A DNA stretch of 64,000 bases from Dyella_D sp052115385 (GCF_052115385.1 NZ_JBFRGP010000002.1:124001-188000), one strand, 5' to 3'. Positions 44,222 to 53,898 are shown, counted from the stretch's first letter. Notes: a model not told the origin generated them from the letters alone. Translations and numbers: made by a program.

Positions 44222-45238
44222 ATGTCATTCAAGATTCTCTGCTGCGACGGCGGCGGCATCCGCGGTGTGATCACGGCGCTGCTGATCCAGGACCTGGACC
44301 AGAGCTTCGGCATCGTCAGGAACGCCGACGGCTTCGCCGGCACTTCCACCGGCGGCCTGATCTCGCTGGGCCTGGTCAGCAACGTGGATATCGACCACAT
44401 CGTCAACATCTACAAGAAAGAGGGCTCGACCATCTTCCAGTCCAACGGCTGGCTGCTCGACGCGCAGGCCAAGCAGCAGGACCGTGCGCCGGCGCAGTCC
44501 GCGGAAGATCTGCTGGGCAGTGGCCCGGGTTTCTTCAGTTGCCAATACGTCAACACCGGCCTGCAGCAGGTCGCCAGGCAACTGGTGGGCAATGGCCCGC
44601 TGTCGTCGGCAAGCCGTTTCGTGGCGGTCAACTCCGCGCGCTTGTGGGATGCGAGCGAGAAAAGCTGGGTGCCTTGCACGATCTCCAACGGCAAGAACAA
44701 CACCTATCGCAACATCGGCATGGTGGACGCCGCCCTGGCCACCTCGGCCGCACCGACCTACTTCCCGCCATACCAGGTGGGCGATTTCGGTTACTTCGCC
44801 GATGGCGGCACCTTCGCCAACAACCCTTCGATGGCGGCGATCGTGGAAGCGATCTACCAGGGCTATGCCAACGCCACCTCGGACATCGTGATGCTGTCGC
44901 TGGGTACCGGCGTCAACCCGGTGGGCGTGCCGCCCTCCTATGTCTCCGATCCGCTGGACTGGGGCGTCACGCATTGGCTGTGGCCCTCCAGCAATGGTGT
45001 GGTGCCAGCCACGGCGCTGCTCAACCTCACCATGGATGCCACGGCGGATCTGGCGACGATCCAGGCCGGCCAGCTGCTCGGCAACAACTACATGCGCGGC
45101 AACGTGCCACTGGCCAAGCCATTCGCCCTGGACGACTACGAGAACGTCGGCGAGCTGGTGAGCGCGACGCAGGATTACATCAAGAACTCGCCCGATTGGC
45201 AGACGGTGCGCAACTGGGTGAAGCAGAACTGGACGTAA
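44222..45238 (+). CDS. Patatin-like phospholipase
   Basis: The 338-residue protein has all patatin motifs: oxyanion-hole DGGGIRG at residues 9-15, nucleophile GTSTG at 40-44 (Ser-42) and catalytic DGG at about 194-196 (FADGGTFANNPS). No signal peptide is seen, so it probably acts inside the cell or is exported by another route. It should hydrolyse acyl esters of lipids. AGGGGG lies before the start. It stands alone; no nucleotide-cyclase partner as in CBASS defence is nearby. A terminator follows. Confidence 0.95.
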   Translation: MSFKILCCDGGGIRGVITALLIQDLDQSFGIVRNADGFAGTSTGGLISLGLVSNVDIDHIVNIYKKEGSTIFQSNGWLLDAQAKQQDRAPAQSAEDLLGSGPGFFSCQYVNTGLQQVARQLVGNGPLSSASRFVAVNSARLWDASEKSWVPCTISNGKNNTYRNIGMVDAALATSAAPTYFPPYQVGDFGYFADGGTFANNPSMAAIVEAIYQGYANATSDIVMLSLGTGVNPVGVPPSYVSDPLDWGVTHWLWPSSNGVVPATALLNLTMDATADLATIQAGQLLGNNYMRGNVPLAKPFALDDYENVGELVSATQDYIKNSPDWQTVRNWVKQNWT

Positions 45239-45247
45239 TCGTTGCAG

Positions 45248-45281
45248 GCACGCCGTTCCAATGGGCGGCGTGCTTCTTTCT
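45248..45281 (+). terminator. Rho-independent terminator after the patatin gene
   Basis: GCACGCCG and CGGCGTGC pair across a 10-base loop and are followed by TTCTTTCTC. It starts 10 bases after the patatin stop. Confidence 0.75.
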
Positions 45282-45344
45282 CGCGCAACAGAGAAGGATC
45301 GGACCGGCGCGAACTCGCGCCGTCCTCGATAAACCCGATGCGCC

Positions 45345-45797
45345 TTATTCTCTATCCGCCAGCCGCGACGCATGGCTCGCCACGATCACCCAGCCGCCGG
45401 GCTTGTGCACATAGGTGTCGGTGAACTGGAAATCCAGCGCATAGGGCTTGCCGTCGCTCTTGCCCTCCACCCGGGTAATGCCGGTCACCACCGCTGCGTC
45501 GCCGTACACGCGAACCTTCGAATCGCGGTTGCGGAACACATCGTACTTGGTGCCGCTGCGCAGATCGGCGACCTCATCGGCACGCGTGGTGACCTTGCCG
45601 GTGGAGCTGGTCAGGGTGAAGGTCGAATCCAGGTGCTGCTCCAGCCAATCCGCATCCTCCCGCTCGAACGCGGCACAGATCTCGCGCTCGGCCTGGAGGA
45701 TCTGCTGGACTTCGTCTTTCTGCGCGGAGCGGGCGGGTGCGGCCGCCAGCAGGAACAGCGGCAGCAGCAAGGCGGGAAGGGCGGCGCTGGGGCGCAT
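45345..45797 (-). CDS. Secreted NTF2-like (DUF4440) protein
   Basis: The 150-residue protein has a Sec signal peptide (residues 1-24, ALLLPLFLLAAAPARSA) and one NTF2-like/SnoaL domain: VQQILQAEREICAAFEREDA, DWLEQHLDSTFTLTSSTGKV, then VVTGITRVEG and FQFTDTYVHKPGGWVIVASH. It is periplasmic. Such small domains bind or convert hydrophobic ligands, but many have no known function. It stands alone. Confidence 0.88.
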   Translation of the reverse strand: MRPSAALPALLLPLFLLAAAPARSAQKDEVQQILQAEREICAAFEREDADWLEQHLDSTFTLTSSTGKVTTRADEVADLRSGTKYDVFRNRDSKVRVYGDAAVVTGITRVEGKSDGKPYALDFQFTDTYVHKPGGWVIVASHASRLADRE

Positions 45798-45880
45798 GGA
45801 AGGCTCCGGTTCGTGGCGGCGGCCTTGTATAGCATGCGCGGCGCTTCGCGATCCCGGGTCGATGGGCGCATGCTTTGCGC

Positions 45881-46489
45881 ATGGACGAATTCATCCAGCC
45901 CCGTACGCTCGGCCGCGGCCGCAGCTTCGTCTACATGCTCCCTTGCCGCGACCAGGACCTGTTGAAGATCGGGTTCTCGCGGGAACCGCTGGTGCGCTTG
46001 CGCACGTTCCACCACCGTTTCTTCGATTACTTCGACCTGGAGCGCGGCCTGCTGCTCGAAGTGGATCGCGTCGCCCAGGCGCGGGCGATCGAGCGCGACA
46101 TCCTGCGGCGGCATGCGCAGGAGCGCTCACCCGCACCGCTCGCGGTATCCGACCACGCCGCCGGCTATACGGAATGGTTGCGTGGCGTCGGCCCCGAAGT
46201 AACGGCGTACTTGCGCGAAGTGGCCGAGCGCAATGCTCACCCGCTGCACGGTCTGCACGACTGGGTTCGCCTCATGTTCGATGCGCAGTCCGACCGCTTG
46301 TACGACCTGTCGCTGAAACTGCTCGAAGCGATCGAGTACGAGACGTTCAACGTGCCGAAAGAGTTGGCCAGCGGGCAGGCTGCGCGTTCGCTGGTCTACG
46401 TGCTGGACGCTTGCGCTGCCGTCGGTATCGATATGACAGCGAAGTTTCCGGAAGCGGTGTTGGCATGGTGGAAGTTCGCACCAAGATGA
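45881..46489 (+). CDS. GIY-YIG-like (T5orf172/MUG113-type) protein
   Basis: The 202-residue protein begins with SFVYMLPCRDQDLLKIGFSR followed by EPLVRLRTFHHRF, which fits the GIY-YIG-type core of T5orf172 domains (Y-x-L, K-I-G, R-L). The remaining 120 residues are helical and unrecognised. It could be a nuclease or a decayed relative, but a catalytic Glu cannot be assigned with confidence. A TTG 6 bases upstream is an alternative start. It has no clear operon partner. Confidence 0.6.
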   Translation: MDEFIQPRTLGRGRSFVYMLPCRDQDLLKIGFSREPLVRLRTFHHRFFDYFDLERGLLLEVDRVAQARAIERDILRRHAQERSPAPLAVSDHAAGYTEWLRGVGPEVTAYLREVAERNAHPLHGLHDWVRLMFDAQSDRLYDLSLKLLEAIEYETFNVPKELASGQAARSLVYVLDACAAVGIDMTAKFPEAVLAWWKFAPR

Positions 46490-46854
46490 CAGGCAGCGCA
46501 CTGCTCGGAAACTGCGATGCAGCCCGCATTCGAACCCCAAGCGCCTAGACATCTTCATCACAACTCCAAGCGCACATTCCTGCGGCCCACGTACGCAATG
46601 TCGTGGGTTTCCACGGACAGGGGGAGTCATGAAGCGCACCACGCACTTGCTGCTGTAGGCCAACTGCGCCTTCGGCCCTGAGTCCATGCGCGTTTGCGCG
46701 TGGCTTTGTCGCATGTCGATCGCGGCACGCGTTCTTGCGCCCGCGCGGGTGCGCTTGCGCTTGCGCCTGCCGCAAGAAGGCACGCCCTGGGCCGGGCTTT
46801 CCCCGTTCGCCATCACCCGGGCAACAACGCATCACTACACACAAGGAGAGTTGC
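46490..46854 (+). other. Intergenic stretch with a possible 9-codon ORF
   Basis: No normal gene is seen in these 365 bases. A mini-ORF at 46629-46658 (ATG AAG CGC ... CTG TAG; MKRTTHLLL) has AGGGGGA at the right distance in front of it and might be a leader peptide, or the remnant of a signal sequence. Just before 46855 lies the strong ribosome binding site AAGGAGAG of the following gene. Confidence 0.35.
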
Positions 46855-49371
46855 ATGAGTACCTGTAAGCGTACGCATGAAGGTGTAGCTCGACAGCTTC
46901 CACGAACCTCGCGATGGTGGCGCAAGCTCGCCGTCGCTCCGGCCTGCCTGACCCTGCTGGGCCTGGCGATGGCCGAACCTGCTTCGGCGGCGATTCGCCA
47001 TGGCCTGACCTGGCGCGTGCTGGAGCAGCAGGGTGCCTACGTGCACGTCGGCCGCGATGACATCACCAATGCCTATCAGGGCGACACCACGGTCGACCAG
47101 ATGCTGCCGATCCTGTGCGTGTACAAGGACGGCCGCGCCGCGCCGGGCGGCATTAACTTCGACTACAGCAATGGCTGGGTGCAGGGTGCCTTGCAGCTCA
47201 GCGCGCCGATCACCGGCAGCGCGCTCGCCTCGCAGGCCCAGGCCGACGGCATCTGCGCCAGCCAGCTCGGCGCCGGTTGGCGCATGGCGGAGTTCCACGA
47301 TGGCGGTGGCGGCTGGTCGTATTGGGGCAGCGGGCAGTTGCCCACCGATACGCGCTTCTGGGTGGCCATCAACGACCAGCCGGCGAACCCCTGGAATTCG
47401 GCCGGCGATCCGCCGCCGGTGGATCCGCAGGATCCCAACTACAACCAGCAGACCGTGCAGACCGGTGCGGGCTGGAAGCTGGTGCAGACGGCCGGCACGC
47501 TCGACGACACCGGCGCTGCCTTCAACGAGCAGTTCTATCAGGTGGATGGTGCGGCCGGCTTGACCGCCTCGCCGCTGCCGCAGCAGCTCAAGGATGCAAT
47601 CGCCGCTGATATCGCCGCCACGCCCGCGGGCGAAGCGGTGAGCTATTCGGTGAGCAAGACCATCGCCGACGAGGTCGCGCTGTCGGCCATGCAGGGCAGT
47701 CCCACTCAACGCCTGATCGATCTGTCGGCGCAGGCGGACTCCGCCTCGATGATGGCGTCGAGCAATGTCAGCCGCATGGGCATTCTTGGTTGCGGCGACA
47801 AGGACATCACCAAGAACAAGGCCTTCAACTGGGGCTCGCCGATCAACAGCAACTACAACCTGGGCGATGCCAACAGCGGCTTCACCGGCAACGTGTCGCT
47901 GTCGGGCACGGCCAACGTCAATGCCACCGGCGAAATCCAGATCACGCTCAAGCGCACGGGCATCTGGTTCGTGTGCGTGCCGTACGGCGTGAAGTTCCGC
48001 TATGCACGGGTGAACGGCACGGCGAAGATCGACCAGGGCGCGACGGTGAGCGGTTCCATCACCTATGCCAACCCGAAGGCCTGGGAGTGGCCGATCGCCA
48101 AGCCGTTCCTGTTCTCGATCAACTTCATGGCCGGTCCGATCCCGGTGCATATCGGCTTCAACCTGCCGATCACCGCGGGCTTCGACAAGAAGGGCATCAC
48201 GGCGACGGTGACCGGCTCGGTGACCTATAGCGGGCGCAGGATGGTGTCCGGCTACTTCGACTACAACTGCACCAGTTCGGGCTGCTCGGGCAGTTCCCAG
48301 CTGGATACCACGGACCTGGGCACGCAGCCGGTGACGGCCAGCGTCTCCGGGCGCTTCCAGCCTTCGCTGTATGCGCAGGTGGCGTTCCGCGGCTATCTGT
48401 ATAGCGACAGCTTCGCCTACGCGCAGGTCGGCATCCGCCCGTACATCATGGGCGACCTGTGGGGCTACTACGGCAACAACTGCGGCGATGCGGACGGCGA
48501 CGGCACGTTCGAGACCGTCGATGCGCTGACCTTCGACCTGGATTGGCAGCTGAAGGTCACCGGCCAGGCCGATACCTTCATCACCAAGGAATGGCGCAAG
48601 GACATCTACACCTCGCCGCGCTGGCACGTGCAGTTCTGGGATCTGCTGGGCGGCGCCGGTTCGCGCGCGGTGACGCCGATGGCGGTGGGTCCGGCTATCG
48701 TGCCGGCAGGTACGGCGCAGACCTATACGGCGAAGATGCGCTCCTGCTGGCCGTACGCCGACAACGTCAACTTCTCGGTCGACTGGGGTGACGGCAGTGC
48801 CGCGCAGGCGGTCAGCGGTCCGGCTGCCACCGGTGTCAACGCCGCGCACACCTGGGCAGCAACCGGTTCGCCGCTGCTGCGCCTGACCGCGTTGAGCGAT
48901 GCGCATGGCCGCAACCTGGGCAAAGCCACGCAGCGCACGGTGACGGTGAACAACGCGCACGTGCACCTGGGCCTGACCTGGAAGCTGATCGGCACCAACG
49001 GCTCGTACTCGCACGTGGGTATCGACTCGACCAGCAACCCGTATCAGGGCGACACCAATCCGGCGACCGCGCTGCCGGTGCTGTGCCTGAGGCAGGACGG
49101 GCGCGCGGCACCGCCGGGGATGACCTTCGATCCGTACAACAACGGCTGGGCCAAGGGCGAGATCCGCCTGACCGCTCCGGTGCAGGGCTTGTCGCTCACG
49201 TCTCGTGCGGTGGCCGACAACCTGTGCGCCTCGACCTTCGGCAGCGGCTTCCGCATGGGCGAGTTCCATGATGGCGGCGGCGGCTGGACGTGGTGGGCGC
49301 AGGGCGTGATCAGCGGCGCCAACCGCTTCTGGGTGGCGATCAACGATCAGCCGGCGAATCCGTGGAACTGA
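46855..49371 (+). CDS. Secreted protein of unknown family, paralogue 1
   Basis: The 838-residue protein has a long basic N-terminus and a Sec signal (WWRKLAVAPACLTLLGLAMA...), with likely cleavage after about residue 45. The same domain of about 135 residues stands at both ends (about 48-182 and 704-838), with fixed signposts TW(R/K)L(I/L), YQGDT, LP(I/V)LC, FHDGGGGW and RFWVAINDQPANPWN. Between them is a beta-rich core (about 300-600) with an EF-hand-like loop DADGDGTFETVD and a PKD-like stretch (VDWGDGSA, about 620-695). I do not recognise the family. It may be a surface or extracellular binding protein. A paralogue follows directly. Confidence 0.75.
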   Translation: MSTCKRTHEGVARQLPRTSRWWRKLAVAPACLTLLGLAMAEPASAAIRHGLTWRVLEQQGAYVHVGRDDITNAYQGDTTVDQMLPILCVYKDGRAAPGGINFDYSNGWVQGALQLSAPITGSALASQAQADGICASQLGAGWRMAEFHDGGGGWSYWGSGQLPTDTRFWVAINDQPANPWNSAGDPPPVDPQDPNYNQQTVQTGAGWKLVQTAGTLDDTGAAFNEQFYQVDGAAGLTASPLPQQLKDAIAADIAATPAGEAVSYSVSKTIADEVALSAMQGSPTQRLIDLSAQADSASMMASSNVSRMGILGCGDKDITKNKAFNWGSPINSNYNLGDANSGFTGNVSLSGTANVNATGEIQITLKRTGIWFVCVPYGVKFRYARVNGTAKIDQGATVSGSITYANPKAWEWPIAKPFLFSINFMAGPIPVHIGFNLPITAGFDKKGITATVTGSVTYSGRRMVSGYFDYNCTSSGCSGSSQLDTTDLGTQPVTASVSGRFQPSLYAQVAFRGYLYSDSFAYAQVGIRPYIMGDLWGYYGNNCGDADGDGTFETVDALTFDLDWQLKVTGQADTFITKEWRKDIYTSPRWHVQFWDLLGGAGSRAVTPMAVGPAIVPAGTAQTYTAKMRSCWPYADNVNFSVDWGDGSAAQAVSGPAATGVNAAHTWAATGSPLLRLTALSDAHGRNLGKATQRTVTVNNAHVHLGLTWKLIGTNGSYSHVGIDSTSNPYQGDTNPATALPVLCLRQDGRAAPPGMTFDPYNNGWAKGEIRLTAPVQGLSLTSRAVADNLCASTFGSGFRMGEFHDGGGGWTWWAQGVISGANRFWVAINDQPANPWN

Positions 49372-49425
49372 TTCGCGGGCGGGGCGTGCGGCGCTAGCTG
49401 CACAGCTGTTGGCAAGAAGGCCGTG

Positions 49426-49426
49426 N
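49426..49426. other. Ambiguous base (N)
   Basis: The only undetermined base in the window, in the 241-base gap between the two paralogues. Duplicated flanks may have caused an assembly problem here. Confidence 0.95.
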
Positions 49427-49612
49427 CGCGGGCGCCGAGGCGTCCGCGGCACGGCTGCCGTATTGGCGATGCGGTAGCAAAGTGGCGGCACTTTGGTTGC
49501 TTCGTGGCCGGTATTTGTACGGGCGCGTCGATCCGCACACCTGCTCCCAAGCTGTCTATCTACCGTTCCCCCCATACACGGGCGAATCCGCCCGATGCAT
49601 CGGGGAATGGCT

Positions 49613-52153
49613 ATGAGTGCTTGCAGCTATGGCGATCGGCACGCCGTTCGAAACGGCGCGATTGACAGCGAGAGGCTCCCGCCGAGGCGAACGCAGCGAG
49701 GCGGGCGATGGTGGCGCAAGGCCGTTATCGCACCCGCCTGCCTGACTCTTTGCGGGCTGGCGATCGCCGCACCCGCGGCCACAGCCAACCGCCACGGCAT
49801 GACCTGGCGCGTGCTGGAACAGCAGGCCGATCATGTGCGCGTGGGTGCCGACGACCGGACCGACGCCACCAGGGGCGATGCGTCGATCGACCAGGTATGG
49901 CCGATCCTCTGCCTGCTGAAAGACGACCGCGCCATGCCGGGCAGCATCAAGCTGGCCCCTGGCACTGGTTGGGTGCAGGGTGCGCTGCAGCTCACGCGTC
50001 CGATCGCCGGTCATGCCTTGCTCGGCCGGGAGCAGGCCGATGGCATCTGCGCCCGCGCGTTTGGCCGTGGTTGGCGTATGGCGCGGTTCGGCGATGGCGC
50101 AGGCGCAGGCGCGTACTGGGGTGAGGGCGAGTTGCCGGCGGGCACGCGCTTCTGGGTGGCGATCGATGACCAGCCTGCCAATCCATGGGATGGCGCAGCG
50201 GCCGGCACGCAGGCGGCCCCGCGCACGTCGAACTACCAGCAGCACACGGTGCGCTCAGGTGCGGGCTGGAAGTTGACGCGAAGCACCGGCAAGTTGAGCG
50301 GCACGGGCGCGGTCTTCAACGAGCAGTTCTACACCATCGATGGCGAGGACGGCTTGCTGGCGGCGCCGATCCCGCAGCAGCTCAAGGAAGCGATCGCGGC
50401 CGATATCGCCGCTGCGCCAGCGAGTGAACCTGCCACTTATTCGATCAGCAAGAGCGTGGCCGACGAGATTGCGCTATCGGCCATGCAGGGGCGGCCCACC
50501 CAGCGGCTGATCGCGCTGGCGGCCGAGGGCGGGGCGGTGGCCGGCATGGCGCGCGGTGGCATTCTGGGTTGCAACAACAAGGAGATCGTCCAAAGCAAGG
50601 CGTTCGATCTCAGCTCGCCGATCCATGGCACCTACCATCTCGGAGGCGGCACGGGCTTCACCGGCAATGTGTCGCTTTCCGGCAACGCGAAGGTGAATGC
50701 GCTGGGCGAAGTTTCCGTCACGCTCAAGCGCTCCGGCATCTGGCATCTGTGCGTGCCGTACGGCGTGAAGCTGCATCACGCGCGGGTGAAGGGCGCGGTC
50801 CGGATCGAGCAGGGTGCGACGGTGAGCGGCTCCATCACCTATGCCAATCCGACCGCCTGGGAATGGCAGATCGCCAAGCCGTTCCTGTTCTCGATCGACT
50901 TCATGGCCGGACCGATTCCGGTGCACATCGGTTTCAATATGCCGATCACCGCGGGATTCGACGAGAACGGCATCACGGCGACGATCGCCGGCGAGGTCAC
51001 CTACAGCGGGCAAAGAAGCATTTCAGGCGACTTCGACTACCGTTGCAGCGGCACGGAATGCTCGGGCAGTTCAAGGCTCGACAGCAAGGACCTGGGCGCG
51101 CAGCCGGTAACGGCAAGCATCTCCGGACGCTTCCAGCCTTCGCTGTATGCGCAGGTGGCGTTCCGCGGCTATCTGTATTCGGACAGCGTCGCCTATGCGC
51201 AGGCAGGCATTCGGGCCTATCTGATGGGCGACTTGTGGGGCTACTACGGCAACCATTGCGATGACGCCGACGGCGATGGCCGCTCGGAGACCGTCAATGC
51301 GCTGACCTTCGACCTGGATTGGCAACTGAAAGTAGTCGGCCAGGCAGATACCTTCCTCACCTCGGAGTGGCGCAAGGACCTGTGGACCTCGCCGCGCCGG
51401 CATGTGCAGTTCTGGGACCTGCTGGGCGGTGCGGGCTCGCGTGCGCTCACGCCGGTGCTGGAGGGGCCCGGCCTGGTGCCTGCGAACAAGGCCCGTGCTT
51501 ACCGCGTCGCCATGCGTTCCTGCTGGCCTTATCGCGACCCCGTCGACTATGAGCTGGCTTGGGGCGACGGCGGCGCCGCGCAGTCGCTGACGGGCCTGGC
51601 GACGACCGGCCAGGACGCCGTGCACAGCTGGACTCAGCTTGGTTCACCCGCCTTGCGTCTGACGGCGTTGCGCGATGCGCATGGCCGCAAGCTCGGCAAG
51701 AGCACCACGCGCACCGTGGAGGTGGCGGAATCGACCAGTCGTCACGGGGTCACCTGGAAGTTGCATGCCACCCATGGAGCGTATTCCCTGGTGGGGCCCG
51801 ACGCGCAGACCCGTCCCTACCAGGGCGACACCGATCCCACGGTTGCGCTGCCGGTCCTGTGCCTGAAGCAGGTTGGCGCAGCGGTGCCCATGGAGATCGT
51901 TCCCCACCTGGTCGGTGCGATCGGCTGGGGCCAGGGCGAGATCGGCCTGACCCAGCCCATCGCCGGTCGTGCGCTGACCTCGCGAGCGGTAGCCGACCAG
52001 GTATGCGCGGCGAGCTTCGGCAGCGGCTTCCGCATGGCGGAATACGTCCATGGACGGCATGGCTACAGCTATAGCTGGTGGGCGCAGGGCGTGATCCGCG
52101 GCGACAGCCGGTTCTGGGTGGCGGTCGACCAGCCTGCCAACCCTTGGAACTGA
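49613..52153 (+). CDS. Secreted protein of unknown family, paralogue 2
   Basis: The 846-residue protein follows paralogue 1 and matches it over its whole length: signal region RWWRKAVIAPACLTLCGLAI, N-terminal domain (HGMTWRVLEQQADHVRVGAD ... FWVAIDDQPANPWD), core with the Ca-loop-like DADGDGRSETVN and PKD-like LAWGDGGA, and C-terminal domain (HGVTWKLHATHGAYSLVG ... FWVAVDQPANPWN). In this copy some signposts have drifted (DATRGDAS for AYQGDTT; GDGAGAGAYWG for HDGGGGWSYWG in the N-terminal domain). The start at 49613 lines up with that of paralogue 1. It looks like an old tandem duplication under selection, since the frame is intact. Confidence 0.75.
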   Translation: MSACSYGDRHAVRNGAIDSERLPPRRTQRGGRWWRKAVIAPACLTLCGLAIAAPAATANRHGMTWRVLEQQADHVRVGADDRTDATRGDASIDQVWPILCLLKDDRAMPGSIKLAPGTGWVQGALQLTRPIAGHALLGREQADGICARAFGRGWRMARFGDGAGAGAYWGEGELPAGTRFWVAIDDQPANPWDGAAAGTQAAPRTSNYQQHTVRSGAGWKLTRSTGKLSGTGAVFNEQFYTIDGEDGLLAAPIPQQLKEAIAADIAAAPASEPATYSISKSVADEIALSAMQGRPTQRLIALAAEGGAVAGMARGGILGCNNKEIVQSKAFDLSSPIHGTYHLGGGTGFTGNVSLSGNAKVNALGEVSVTLKRSGIWHLCVPYGVKLHHARVKGAVRIEQGATVSGSITYANPTAWEWQIAKPFLFSIDFMAGPIPVHIGFNMPITAGFDENGITATIAGEVTYSGQRSISGDFDYRCSGTECSGSSRLDSKDLGAQPVTASISGRFQPSLYAQVAFRGYLYSDSVAYAQAGIRAYLMGDLWGYYGNHCDDADGDGRSETVNALTFDLDWQLKVVGQADTFLTSEWRKDLWTSPRRHVQFWDLLGGAGSRALTPVLEGPGLVPANKARAYRVAMRSCWPYRDPVDYELAWGDGGAAQSLTGLATTGQDAVHSWTQLGSPALRLTALRDAHGRKLGKSTTRTVEVAESTSRHGVTWKLHATHGAYSLVGPDAQTRPYQGDTDPTVALPVLCLKQVGAAVPMEIVPHLVGAIGWGQGEIGLTQPIAGRALTSRAVADQVCAASFGSGFRMAEYVHGRHGYSYSWWAQGVIRGDSRFWVAVDQPANPWN

Positions 52154-52178
52154 TGCTGCAAGCTTGAAGTGACAAACC

Positions 52179-52215
52179 GCGATGCCACGGGTGCCTCCCG
52201 CGCCCGTGGCATCGC
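52179..52215 (+). terminator. Strong hairpin after paralogue 2
   Basis: GCGATGCCACGGG and CCCGTGGCATCGC form a perfect 13-base-pair stem with an 11-base loop, 25 bases after the stop. No T-run follows. Confidence 0.6.
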
Positions 52216-52435
52216 AACTGGCATGTGCTGCGCGTCGTGAGAGACGAATCCGCATCACAGATTGCCCGGGCACTGCATCCCGCTTTGATAAGACTGGCCT
52301 TATTTGACCGTCGAATGTCCTGATTCGGACCGTGCGTTCTCGTATGCTCCGCGCGAAAAATCATTCCCGGCTCGGATGACACGTCGTTCCCATGATGGCG
52401 AGGGCGCAGGGGATAAACAGCCGTGCAGTCGATGA

Positions 52436-53182
52436 ATGCCAGGGAAGCACAACGTCAACGCGTTGATCGCATGGACGATCCCCCGGAACGCGCAGGTTGA
52501 GGATAAGGACTTGCAGCAGCTCCAACCCAGAAGGCCTCCTGCCAAGCGCCACCAGCTCAAGCGGCTGCAATTGCGGCGCAACCAGCTGCAGCGCCTGCAG
52601 CACAAGAAGCGCCAGCACCGCATCCTGCTGCTCCAGCAGCAGCGGACCCAGCTGCTGGCCAGGCTGGCCCAGCTCATCATCGACATTCTGCGCAGCGGCC
52701 TGCAGTGGCAGCTGCAGTGGGACGGCGCGGCCAAGGCGGCGCCGAAGAGCGCGGCGCGGCGCGGGACGCTGGTGCGCGCACCGGTATCCGGCGTGGTCGC
52801 CAGCATCCTGCCGCGCGAGTGCGTGCAGGACGCGCAGCCCGGCGCGCCTGCCACCTCCCGGTTGTTGGCGGAACTGTGGGTGGACCAGCGCTCGCTCGAC
52901 TTCATGCGCAAGGGCGCCGTGGTGGTGATCCGCTACCGCGCGTTTCCGCACCAGCGCTTCGGGCGCTACAGCGGGCGCGTGCTGTCCCGTTCGCTGCTGG
53001 CGATTTCGGCCAACCGTGCCACGCGGCAGCTGGGGCGCCCGACGGATGGGCCGCGCTTCCGGGTCAGGGTCTGGCTGGACCAGCACAGTTCGATCGTGGA
53101 CGGCCGCACCGAGCCGCTGATCCCGGGCATGACGCTCGATGCGGACATCCTGCTGGAGCGGCAGCAGCTGGCCGAGCTTTGA
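52436..53182 (+). pseudogene. Truncated HlyD-family adaptor (probable pseudogene)
   Basis: The 248-residue frame has the inner part of a HlyD-type periplasmic adaptor: a Gln/Arg/Leu coiled coil (QLKRLQLRRNQLQRLQHKKR), a lipoyl-like piece (LVRAPVSGVVASILP) and the beta-barrel (LLAELWVDQRSLDFMRKGAV, RYRAFPHQRFGRYSGRVLSR, PGMTLDADILLERQQL). It lacks the N-terminal membrane segment and the usual C-terminal tail that in related bacteriocin-type adaptors follows ILLERRRL. No ABC exporter gene is adjacent. I take it as a remnant of a peptide-export operon, although a short functional form cannot be excluded. Confidence 0.55.
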
Positions 53183-53197
53183 AGCGAAGCGAAGTCC

Positions 53198-53219
53198 CCA
53201 GGATGCATGCGCATCCTGG
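53198..53219. terminator. Hairpin between convergent genes
   Basis: CCAGGATGC and GCATCCTGG pair perfectly across a 4-base loop between the HlyD-like frame and the end of ribA; it may act for both strands. Confidence 0.5.
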
Positions 53220-53241
53220 CGCAGGCTGACGGCGGCTTCGC

Positions 53242-53898
53242 TCAGGCTTCTTCCGTCGCGCCCGGCAGCCGCAGGGTGTGCCGGGTATGGCGCACCTTGG
53301 CTTCGAGATAGCGCAGGTTGTGCCGGCCGGAGAACACGCCGGTCGGACGCACGGCCACCACCTCGATGCCCTGCGCTTCGAGCTGGGCGCGCTTGTCGGG
53401 ATTGTTGGTGATCAGGGTGATGCGGGTGAGGCCCAGCGCCTTGAGCATCTCGGCGGCGGCGGTGTAGTCGCGCTCGTCGTCGCCATGGCCGAGGGCGCGA
53501 TTGGCGGCGTAGGTGTCGTGGCCCTGTTCCTGCAGCCGGTAGGCGTCGAGCTTGGCGTAGAGGCCGATGCCGCGGCCTTCCTGGCGCATGTAAAGCAGGT
53601 ATCCGCCTTCCTCGTGCAGGCGCGTCAGCGATTCCTGCAGTTGCGGACCGCAATCGCAGCGCGCCGAACCGAGCACGTCGCCGGTGGTGCATTCCGAATG
53701 CAGGCGCACCAGCGGCGCGTCGGCGGTGCCGGTGCCCAGGCGCAGGGCGAAATGCTCCTTGCCGTCGGACAGGCCATGGAAGCTGTACATCGCGCCGGCC
53801 GCCTCGCGGCCATCGGCGAGCTGGATCGGCAACTGCGCGGTGGTGCGCACGCTGGGCGTTTTATCGAGCGGGACGGCATGCACGCAGGAAGAAGACAT
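53242..53898 (-). CDS. ribA: GTP cyclohydrolase II
   Basis: The 218-residue enzyme opens GTP in the first step of riboflavin synthesis. The zinc cysteines appear as C70, C81 and C83 (SECTTGDVLGSARCDCG), with the usual spacing, and RQEGRGIGLYAKLDAYRLQE contains the catalytic region. It is slightly longer than E. coli RibA because of an N-terminal extension. It stands alone rather than fused to RibB. No FMN riboswitch can be seen in its 5' region. The start at 53898 is the first Met after the poorly conserved upstream reading. Confidence 0.96.
   Translation of the reverse strand: MSSSCVHAVPLDKTPSVRTTAQLPIQLADGREAAGAMYSFHGLSDGKEHFALRLGTGTADAPLVRLHSECTTGDVLGSARCDCGPQLQESLTRLHEEGGYLLYMRQEGRGIGLYAKLDAYRLQEQGHDTYAANRALGHGDDERDYTAAAEMLKALGLTRITLITNNPDKRAQLEAQGIEVVAVRPTGVFSGRHNLRYLEAKVRHTRHTLRLPGATEEA

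Noticed and set aside
44222..45238. Patatin gene as a CBASS defence effector
   Set aside because: No CD-NTase or ancillary CBASS gene is next to it, so it is listed as a plain patatin-like phospholipase.
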